11,039 nt of DNA. Source: Clostridia bacterium. Its GTDB lineage: Bacteria; Bacillota_A; Clostridia; Oscillospirales; CAG-272. Position numbers and translations under genes: made by a program. Positions within the stretch are counted from its first letter, which is position 1. Each line of letters opens with the position of its first letter. Shown one piece after another: positions 6,280 to 11,039 of this stretch. The notes under the pieces were generated by a model. That model ran no database searches and was not told the origin of the DNA. It was given only the letters and a program-made list of their open reading frames with translations. The stretch spans positions 1 to 11,039 of the forward strand of contig JAFTHF010000027.1 in the NCBI GenBank assembly GCA_017457545.1, in the 5' to 3' direction.

Positions 6280-7074
6280 ATGAAAACCTTTAAAATTTTA
6301 GCTCTTGGGGATATATGCGGACCAAGAGCCCTTAAGTATGTAACCTCTCACCTTTGGAAAATAAGAAAAGAGCTGAAGGTGGATATGGTTATTGCCAACG
6401 GTGAAAACTGCGCTGAGCCAAACGGAATCGACAAGGAAAGCGCAATTGCTCTCTTTGACGGTGGCGTTGACGTTATTACCACAGGCAACCATGTTTGGCG
6501 CAAAAATAACGTGTTTTCCTACCTTGATGACGAAAAAAACCTGTTACGTCCCTTAAATTTTCCGTCAGCTAACCCCGGTCACGGCTCTACCGTTATTAAA
6601 ATTGACGGCGTGCGTGTCCTCTGCTTAAACGTCCTTGGCTCTGCCTATATGGACGCAAGCTCCTGTCCCTTTGAGGCTGTGGAAAGGGCCCTTTCCTATC
6701 ACGCAGGAGAATACGATTTTGCTGTTTTGGATATTCACGCAGAGGCAACAGGCGAAAAAAAGGCTATCGCCTATAATTTTGCCGACAGAATAAGCGTTGC
6801 CTTTGGCACTCACACCCATGTGCAGACTAACGATGCCCAGATTTTAGAGGGCAGATGCGCTTACATTACCGACCTTGGTATGTGTGGCGCTGATGATTCT
6901 ATCCTTGGGGTAAAAAAAGAGGCAGTAATTCACAAGATGAAAACAAAAATGATGTCCCGATTTGACTTTGCCGAGGGGGAAATCTCTATTGAGGGCGCAT
7001 TATTTGAGTTAAATACAGACACGTGGCACGGCGTTTCGTGCAAAAATATTATATTTACGGGGGATTTAAAATGA
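6280..7074 (+). CDS. ymdB: YmdB family metallophosphoesterase (cyclic-nucleotide phosphodiesterase)
   Basis: 264-residue metallophosphoesterase of the YmdB family, whose Bacillus subtilis member hydrolyses cyclic nucleotides and influences the choice between biofilm and motility. All metal-binding signatures are present: D11 in ALGDICG, E42/N43 in NGENCA, N70/H71 in TTGNHVW, H153 in LDIHAEATGEK, and H178/H180 in GTHTHVQT, in the order and spacing expected for a di-metal centre. The C-terminal ITDLGMCGADDSILG is also family-typical. It follows rny by 84 bases; the rny-ymdB order is conserved in many Bacillota. The ATG at 6280 has only a weak ribosome binding site (AGAAAG). The TGA stop overlaps the start of the next gene (ATGA), indicating translational coupling. 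Cytoplasmic, no TM segment. Confidence 0.94.
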   Translation: MKTFKILALGDICGPRALKYVTSHLWKIRKELKVDMVIANGENCAEPNGIDKESAIALFDGGVDVITTGNHVWRKNNVFSYLDDEKNLLRPLNFPSANPGHGSTVIKIDGVRVLCLNVLGSAYMDASSCPFEAVERALSYHAGEYDFAVLDIHAEATGEKKAIAYNFADRISVAFGTHTHVQTNDAQILEGRCAYITDLGMCGADDSILGVKKEAVIHKMKTKMMSRFDFAEGEISIEGALFELNTDTWHGVSCKNIIFTGDLK

Positions 7075-8348
7075 AAACTACCCAGCTTTTGGAATATGTA
7101 AAGAACGGTCAGCTCAATGCTCGCTTGGCTGATATATACGGTGAAGAAAACGTAGCTGCACAGAAGGAGCGCTATCTTGATGCCATTTCCGAATTTTGTG
7201 AAATTTACGGAGAGATTGAGGCAGAGCTTTTCTCTGTTCCCGGCAGAAGTGAAATCTCCGGTAACCACACCGACCACAATCACGGTGAGGTCCTTGCCGG
7301 CTCTATCAACCTTGATATTATTGCTGTTGCAGCCAAGACTGATGACGGTGTTATAAAAATCAAGTCTAAGGGCTTCCCTGAGGACGTAATTGATACAAAT
7401 TCATACACCTCCCCAAGGGAAAAGGATTATTTTACCTCCGGTGCGCTTATTGCAGGTATGGCAAAAGCGTTTACCGATAACGGCTACACCAAGGGTGGCT
7501 ATGTGGCTTATACCACATCAAACGTATTCAAGGGCTCCGGCCTTTCCTCCTCTGCTGCATTTGAGGTTATGGTTGGTAATATCCTTAACTATTTCTACAA
7601 TGACGGCAAGGTAGACAATGTGGAAATTGCCAAGATGGCACAGTTCTCCGAAAATGTATTCTTCGGTAAGCCCTGTGGACTTATGGACCAGATGGCGTGT
7701 GCCGTAGGTGTATTTGTACATATTGATTTTCATAACCCCAAGTCCCCTGTTATAAACAAGATTAACTTTGATTTAAGTGGCGCAGGCTACTCCCTCTGTA
7801 TTATCAATACAGGCGGAAACCACGCAGACTTGAATGAGGACTACGCATCTGTTCCCGCAGAGATGAAGTCTGTTGCCAAGTACTACGGTAAGAGTGTGCT
7901 TGCCGAAATGGACAGAGAAACACTTATGTCCGATATTGAAAATCTTCGTAAGGCTGTTGGCGACCGTGCTATTCTCCGTGCTGCCCACTTCTTTAACGAA
8001 AATGACAGAGTTGAGGTACAGGCAGAGGCGCTTAAGTGTAACGACCTTACAAAGTTCCTTCAGTATGTTCTTAAGTCCGGTCAGTCCTCTTATATGTATC
8101 TTCAGAATGTGTTTACAACTAAGAACGTATCTGAGCAGGGTCTTTCACTTGCCCTTTGCATTACAGATATGACTCTTAGCGGCACAGGTGCAGCTTGGCG
8201 AGTTCACGGCGGTGGCTTTGCAGGTACAATTCAGGTATTTGTTCCCCATAGCTATGTTGAGCTTTACAAGACTAATATTGAAAAGGCATTCGGCAAGGGC
8301 GCTTGCCACGTGCTTCGTATCCGTCCCTACGGTGCAATCAAGGTTTAA
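7071..8348 (+). CDS. galactokinase-like GHMP sugar kinase
   Basis: 425-residue member of the GHMP kinase superfamily, closest in pattern to galactokinase, which phosphorylates C1 of galactose in the Leloir pathway. The start at 7071 is set by the ATGA overlap with ymdB and a GGGGG-rich ribosome binding site; an in-frame start 48 bases upstream lies inside ymdB. Motif 1 is GRSEISGNHTDHNHGEV (from G58), the counterpart of GRxNLIGEHTDYNxG in galactokinases. The ATP-binding motif FKGSGLSSSAAFE is at 153-165, ENVFFGKPCGLMDQ places the expected catalytic base at D206, and the third motif GTGAAWRVHGGGFAG begins at residue 371. The sugar-contacting Glu of the GEHTDY motif is replaced by Asn (N65), and Tyr by His (H69), so substrate preference may differ from galactose. 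No other Leloir genes are nearby. Superfamily assignment is secure, the exact sugar is not, so no symbol is given. Confidence 0.87.
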   Translation: MKTTQLLEYVKNGQLNARLADIYGEENVAAQKERYLDAISEFCEIYGEIEAELFSVPGRSEISGNHTDHNHGEVLAGSINLDIIAVAAKTDDGVIKIKSKGFPEDVIDTNSYTSPREKDYFTSGALIAGMAKAFTDNGYTKGGYVAYTTSNVFKGSGLSSSAAFEVMVGNILNYFYNDGKVDNVEIAKMAQFSENVFFGKPCGLMDQMACAVGVFVHIDFHNPKSPVINKINFDLSGAGYSLCIINTGGNHADLNEDYASVPAEMKSVAKYYGKSVLAEMDRETLMSDIENLRKAVGDRAILRAAHFFNENDRVEVQAEALKCNDLTKFLQYVLKSGQSSYMYLQNVFTTKNVSEQGLSLALCITDMTLSGTGAAWRVHGGGFAGTIQVFVPHSYVELYKTNIEKAFGKGACHVLRIRPYGAIKV

Positions 8349-8367
8349 ATACACAATGAGGTTTTAA

Positions 8368-9144
8368 ATGATTGTTTACACATTATTTTCCGGCTCCAGC
8401 GGAAACTGTGTGTATGTAAAGGATAAGAACACCGAAATATTAATAGACGCAGGAAAAAGCGCAGGAGCAATTGAAAAATCGCTTACTGCGCTTAACTCTT
8501 GTCTTAGCAATATTGAGGGTATTTTCTTAACCCATGAGCATACAGACCATACCGTCGGACTGGAAATTATATCAAAGAAATACCACGTTCCCGTACATAT
8601 GACGGAGCCGTCCTATCAAAGATGTGTCAGCCCCCGTTCCTATCTTGCCACCTGTGCCAAGGGACATGAGGTAAGATACGAATTGAAAATCGGCACTCTT
8701 AAAATCTCATCCTTTGAGATTCCCCATGACAGTATGCAAAACGTGGGCTACATTATAGAAAACGATGAGGGCGAAAAATTTGGCTTGGCAACGGATATGG
8801 GGCATATAACCGAAGAAATTCTTTCCTCTCTTGTGGGCTGTCACTACGCAGTTATAGAATCAAACCACGATATCGGTATGCTGAAAAGTGGCCCATACCC
8901 CTATTTTTTAAAGCAAAGAATTCTTTCCGACCGTGGACACCTTTGTAACGAGGAATGTGCCAGATTATCCCTCTATCTTGCCGAAAACGGCACAAAATCA
9001 ATTACCCTTGCCCACCTAAGCCGTGAGAATAACACTCCCGACAGAGCATTTTCCATTACCCGTGACGTGCTTAATCAGGGTGGCTACCCTAACGTAGAGC
9101 TAAACGTTGCTTCTCCCTTTATTTCTATTTGTGTCCACAAATAG
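8368..9144 (+). CDS. MBL-fold metallohydrolase, YycJ/WalJ-like
   Basis: 258-residue metallo-beta-lactamase fold protein. It opens with the family-typical FSGSSGNCVYV and carries THEHTDH at 55-61 (H56, H58, D60, H61), H120 in EIPHDS, D143 in ATDMGH and H216 in LAHLSRENN, giving a full set of ligands for a two-metal site. The pattern fits YycJ/WalJ proteins, which in Bacillus sit beside the WalRK cell-wall two-component genes and have been linked to nuclease-like activity; the walRK genes are not in this window. Start ATG at 8368 has GAGG upstream and lies 19 bases after the previous stop, consistent with the same operon as rny-ymdB-kinase. The last eight codons and the TAG stop are embedded in a long palindrome. 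Confidence 0.88.
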   Translation: MIVYTLFSGSSGNCVYVKDKNTEILIDAGKSAGAIEKSLTALNSCLSNIEGIFLTHEHTDHTVGLEIISKKYHVPVHMTEPSYQRCVSPRSYLATCAKGHEVRYELKIGTLKISSFEIPHDSMQNVGYIIENDEGEKFGLATDMGHITEEILSSLVGCHYAVIESNHDIGMLKSGPYPYFLKQRILSDRGHLCNEECARLSLYLAENGTKSITLAHLSRENNTPDRAFSITRDVLNQGGYPNVELNVASPFISICVHK

Positions 9145-9151
9145 AAATAAA
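9118..9151. repeat. 34-bp perfect palindrome spanning the 3' end of the MBL gene
   Basis: Two 16-base arms (9118-9133 and 9136-9151) are perfectly complementary around a TC centre. The left arm is coding sequence and the right arm contains the last codons and TAG stop. It is AT-rich and has no T-tract on either side, so it may act as an RNA 3'-end stabilising hairpin or a DNA-binding site rather than a standard terminator. Confidence 0.7.
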
Positions 9152-9152
9152 A

Positions 9153-9375
9153 GTATTCCGTAAGGAATATATCATATCGAAGATATATCACTTCGGCGTA
9201 GCTAAATAAAGGCTCTCACTCCGGGAGAGCTCCCACCTTAGTGGGTGAGAGGGCCCTCTCCGTCGCTTTCGCGCCACCTCTCCCACAGGGCGAGGCTTCT
9301 TAGCAGTATTGAGTGTGCCACAATATGCTTCACTTCGTTCAGCGCAAAAAAGCAATCGTATTCCGTCAGGAATAT
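9153..9375. repeat. composite palindromic intergenic repeat (MITE-like)
   Basis: No coding capacity is apparent. The block is bounded by two near-identical copies of GTATTCCGT[A/C]AGGAATAT (9153-9170 and 9358-9375, 17 of 18 bases equal), each itself a small palindrome (TATTCC/GGAATA). Inside are ATATATC/GATATAT arms (9167-9173 and 9182-9188) and then a nested structure: CTCTCAC (9213-9219) pairs with GTGAGAG (9245-9251), enclosing the hairpins GCTCTC/GAGAGC (9212-9217, 9225-9230) and CCCAC/GTGGG (9232-9236, 9241-9245). The start AAGGCTCTC and the later GCGAGGCTT (about 9290-9298) form imperfect terminal inverted repeats. The GAGAG/GGGAG character resembles dispersed hairpin repeats seen in gut Clostridia; that resemblance is from memory, not a search. 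Confidence 0.6.
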
Positions 9376-9399
9376 ACTTGCACCTCTTTGTCAATATGT

Positions 9400-9420
9400 A
9401 AAGTGCAAAATTTGCACTTT
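9400..9420. repeat. 21-bp palindrome with GTGCAAA core
   Basis: AAAGTGCAAA (9400-9409), a central A, and TTTGCACTTT (9411-9420) form perfect 10-base arms. With no loop it is better as a DNA palindrome than as an RNA hairpin. Its core (9403-9417) is 14 of 15 bases identical to the core of the terminator that follows at 9430. Confidence 0.6.
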
Positions 9421-9429
9421 TATAAAATT

Positions 9430-9457
9430 AAAAAGGTGCAAGATTTGCACCTTTTTT
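9430..9457. terminator. bidirectional Rho-independent terminator between convergent genes
   Basis: Perfect 12-bp arms (9430-9441 and 9445-9456) around a GAT loop; the stem is GC-containing at the top (GGTGCAA) and ends in A5/T5-6, giving a T-tract on both strands. It lies between the + strand MBL operon and the - strand LytTR operon, and touches the stop codon of the TM2 gene. It can serve both directions. Confidence 0.85.
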
Positions 9458-9851
9458 AATTATTATTAAGAATTCCGTAAAGTTTCTCTGCGTTTTTTCT
9501 TCTGCCCAAGCGATAGGAAAAGAATATATCCTCTATCCACCAAACATAAGACAGCAAGCTTATGGCAAATCCCACAGTACCAAAGCCACCGAAGATATAT
9601 CCCACAATGCCCAAAGCCATTTTTCCTATTCCCAGCTTGATATCCCCCACATACAGTCGGTCAACACCGAAAATTCCAAAAAAAATTGACAAAATTAAGG
9701 TAATGTATGTGTTTTTTAGCTTTGTTTTCTGCACTCTTATTATGGCTTCTTCCCTTGCGCTCTCCAGCTTCAAGCTTATATCCCGATATGCTTCCTTTGG
9801 CAAATGCTTTCTTATTTTTTCAATATACTTCTGTCTTACTTCACTTGTCAT
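9456..9851 (-). CDS. TM2 domain-containing membrane protein
   Basis: 131-residue protein. A charged N-terminal part (residues 1-47, likely cytoplasmic helix) precedes a TM2 domain: the first hydrophobic segment runs into FFGIFGVDRLYVGD (57-70), the TM2 hallmark, then IKLGIGKMALGIVGYIFGG, and the second segment ends at VWWIEDIFFSYRLGRRKN with the typical C-terminal NAEKLYG. The function of bacterial TM2 proteins is poorly defined. The ATG at 9851 is chosen; a TTG start 24 bases upstream is also open. The start overlaps the end of the preceding gene by 11 bases, so it is translationally coupled as the third gene of the LytTR operon. Its stop abuts the terminator. Confidence 0.82.
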   Translation of the reverse strand: MTSEVRQKYIEKIRKHLPKEAYRDISLKLESAREEAIIRVQKTKLKNTYITLILSIFFGIFGVDRLYVGDIKLGIGKMALGIVGYIFGGFGTVGFAISLLSYVWWIEDIFFSYRLGRRKNAEKLYGILNNN

Positions 9852-10248
9852 CTTCGGTACCGTTAAGCTCTGCAAGTCGTTTGTTTATTTTTTCAATGCG
9901 CTTTTTTCTTAAAAATTGTGTGGCTATTGCAAGTCCAAACACAACTACGCCGTACACAGAAAACAAGATTGCATACAACCAAACGTGCGCTGTTCCGTCA
10001 AAAACAATACGTATAACAAAGCATATAAATGCTATACCAAACCACTTTAATGCCGTTTTTGCGGTTTTTCCAAGCTCGGACTGACTTATATAAGTTTGAT
10101 AAGGCGTTGCTATAATTCCTAACACAGCCAATATTTGACCTTCTTTTATATCAATTTTATCAGGAGAAATAAGGTTAAGAACCAAAAATAAAAGAAATAT
10201 CGCACCTAATCCACATAAAATCTGAGTAATATAATCCTTTATCTTCAT
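9841..10248 (-). CDS. four-TM membrane protein, DUF3021-like partner of the LytTR regulator
   Basis: 135-residue integral membrane protein with four predicted TM segments (about residues 9-28, 37-55, 67-84, 91-113) and a basic, charged C-terminal helix (LRKKRIEKINKRLAEL) expected in the cytoplasm. Size, topology and position directly downstream of a small LytTR regulator match the DUF3021 proteins of LytTR regulatory systems, in which the membrane protein holds the regulator inactive. I recognise this from architecture more than from exact motifs. The ATG at 10248 is preferred; a GTG six bases upstream is possible. The LytTR stop codon lies three bases upstream of this ATG, with GGGGGTG as ribosome binding site. 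Confidence 0.7.
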   Translation of the reverse strand: MKIKDYITQILCGLGAIFLLFLVLNLISPDKIDIKEGQILAVLGIIATPYQTYISQSELGKTAKTALKWFGIAFICFVIRIVFDGTAHVWLYAILFSVYGVVVFGLAIATQFLRKKRIEKINKRLAELNGTEDDK

Positions 10249-10250
10249 AC

Positions 10251-10688
10251 TCACACCCCCAGCTTCCTTCTGATTTCAGATACGTATCCACGGGAAATCA
10301 AGATTTTTTCTCCGTTTGCAAGAGTTCCTAAAAGACGGGCGTTCTTTTCTCTTTTTATGCTTTTAAGCTTTTTCAGATTAACTATTGCGTTCTTTGATAC
10401 TCTGACAAAGAATGTGTCCTTAAGTCCCTCCTCGAGATTGTAAAGTCGGGCCTGACACTTATAAAATTGCTTATCCGTGTAAAAGAAAATATTGCCGTCT
10501 ACACTCTCGAAATAATATATATCCTTGAGAGGAACAAAAAAGGTTTCGCCCTCTATCTCCCCTGCCAGATTCTTTCCCGCAATGCTTACAAATGAGATAA
10601 TCTCCTGTATCTCTCCACTTATCTCGGAGCATTTTATCAGTACCTCCGGCTCTCTGTAGGCTTCGTTTCTATCAATTGTTATCTTCAT
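10251..10688 (-). CDS. LytTR family DNA-binding transcriptional regulator
   Basis: 145-residue cytoplasmic regulator without a response-regulator receiver domain. The first ~45 residues (MKITIDRNEAYREPEVLI...) match the short leader found in stand-alone LytTR proteins. The LytTR domain fills the rest: FVPLKDIYYFES followed by GNIFFYTDKQFY, then DTFFVRVSKNAIVNLKKLKSI and a C-terminal GEKILISRGYVSEIRRKLG, the conserved F-x-R-x-x-(R/K)-x-x-x-V-N and S-R-x-Y patterns. It would bind promoter DNA, most likely including its own. Start ATG has an excellent AGGAGG seven bases upstream and a promoter 28 bases upstream. It heads an operon with two membrane proteins, fitting a membrane-controlled one-component sensing unit. 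Confidence 0.93.
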   Translation of the reverse strand: MKITIDRNEAYREPEVLIKCSEISGEIQEIISFVSIAGKNLAGEIEGETFFVPLKDIYYFESVDGNIFFYTDKQFYKCQARLYNLEEGLKDTFFVRVSKNAIVNLKKLKSIKREKNARLLGTLANGEKILISRGYVSEIRRKLGV

Positions 10689-10715
10689 TTCGCCCTCCTG
10701 CCTGTTTGTATTTTT

Positions 10716-10744
10716 AGTTTACTTTAATAATCCTTTAAAGTCAA
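10716..10744 (-). promoter_or_regulatory. promoter of the LytTR operon
   Basis: On the - strand, TTGACT (10744-10739), 17 bases, then TAAACT (10721-10716). Transcription would start near 10709, leaving a leader of about 20 bases before the LytTR start codon. Confidence 0.7.
10721..10741. promoter_or_regulatory. inverted repeat overlapping the LytTR promoter, candidate operator
   Basis: ACTTTAA (10721-10727) and TTAAAGT (10735-10741) are perfect 7-base inverted arms with a 7-base spacer. They fill the region between and overlap the -10 and -35 hexamers, where bound protein would block RNA polymerase. Autoregulation by the LytTR protein is inferred; LytTR sites are often direct repeats, so another regulator is possible. 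Confidence 0.4.
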
Positions 10745-10786
10745 GTCATTATCTGCAAGTTGCATTTTTAGCCTTGTAAAATACAA

Positions 10787-10811
10787 AAAAAGCGACCGAC
10801 GGTCGCTTTTT
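10787..10811 (-). terminator. Rho-independent terminator of the partial gene at the window end
   Basis: Stem of 11 bp (arms 10787-10797 and 10801-10811, core GCGACC/GGTCGC) with a 3-base loop. On the - strand it is followed by a T-run, and it sits 24 bases after the TAA of the gene at 10836. It separates that gene from the LytTR operon. Confidence 0.8.
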
Positions 10812-10835
10812 CTTTTGCTATGTAGTCCGGTATAA

Positions 10836-11039
10836 TTATTCAGCGAGCCAAGCTTCTGCTGCAGCCTTGGACATTCTCTTAATGTTCTCAACAGGGTATG
10901 CAGAGTCAGCGCCACCGTTTGTGTAAAGGAAATAATAGCCATCATTTGTTACGTAAAGTGTTTCTTCGTAGCCTGTGGAATCACCAAATTCACCGGAAGT
11001 AACCTTCTTAACAATGCTTGCATTCTCTGTATCGTATTC
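10836..11039 (-). CDS. C-terminal part of an unrecognised protein (5' end outside window)
   Basis: Open on the - strand from the window edge to TAA at 10838-10836, giving 67 residues: it begins EYDTENASIVKKV, continues with YEETLYVTNDGYYFLYTNGG and ends KRMSKAAAEAWLAE. The frame is open throughout, the composition is normal and a terminator follows, so it is real coding sequence. The pattern ETLY-x4-GYYFLYTNGG, then a Ser/Lys/Ala-rich helix ending AWLAE, resembles the C-terminus of small uncharacterised Clostridia proteins, but I cannot name a family. No TM segment in the visible part. Confidence 0.75.
   Translation of the reverse strand, partial: EYDTENASIVKKVTSGEFGDSTGYEETLYVTNDGYYFLYTNGGADSAYPVENIKRMSKAAAEAWLAE

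Noticed and set aside
9118..9457. CRISPR array or attachment site in the palindrome-rich gap
   Set aside because: The repeats differ in sequence, are not evenly spaced around unique spacers, there are no cas, integrase or tRNA genes, and each unit is itself a hairpin.

Overview
The window looks like a chromosomal contig from an uncultured gut-type Clostridia bacterium (Bacillota, probably Oscillospirales-like). The reasons are the strong AGGAGG-type ribosome binding sites, the rny-ymdB pair, lipoproteins with a classical lipobox, a YycJ-type metallo-beta-lactamase protein, a LytTR plus four-TM membrane protein pair, and palindrome-rich intergenic repeats of a kind common in that group. This is an inference from gene content; no rRNA or marker search was possible.

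Region 1 (1-4458, + strand): the damaged 3' end of a peptidyl-tRNA hydrolase gene (pth) is followed after 10 bases by a cytoplasmic GH78-like alpha-L-rhamnosidase. Methylglyoxal synthase (mgsA) comes next, then three tandem small lipoproteins that are distant paralogues. Spacing is tight (stop codons inside ribosome binding sites, one ATGA overlap), and a good Rho-independent terminator ends the block at 4427-4458.

Region 2 (4459-9151, + strand): a near-perfect 28-bp palindrome and a consensus-like sigma-A promoter (TTGACA-N17-TAAAAT) precede rny (RNase Y), ymdB (cyclic nucleotide phosphodiesterase family), a galactokinase-like GHMP kinase and a YycJ/WalJ-like MBL-fold protein. The RNase Y frame is interrupted by an in-frame TGA exactly at the second glycine of its KH-domain GXXG loop.

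Region 3 (9118-9457): a 300-bp intergenic block is almost entirely inverted repeats. It holds a 34-bp palindrome across the MBL stop codon, a composite hairpin element bracketed by two copies of a small palindrome, and two related GTGCAA palindromes, the second of which is a bidirectional terminator.

Region 4 (9456-11039, - strand): a three-gene operon encodes a LytTR DNA-binding regulator, a four-TM protein of the type that usually partners LytTR regulators (DUF3021-like), and a TM2-domain protein. It has its own promoter with an inverted repeat between -35 and -10. Upstream, behind a terminator, is the 3' end of an unrecognised gene that runs off the window.

The points most worth checking are (a) the reading-frame damage in pth and rny, where nearly every lesion can be read as a G:C to T:A transversion and which therefore may be a sequencing or DNA-damage artefact, (b) the LytTR/four-TM/TM2 operon, and (c) the composite repeat region. 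I see no CRISPR array, tRNA, rRNA or transposase.
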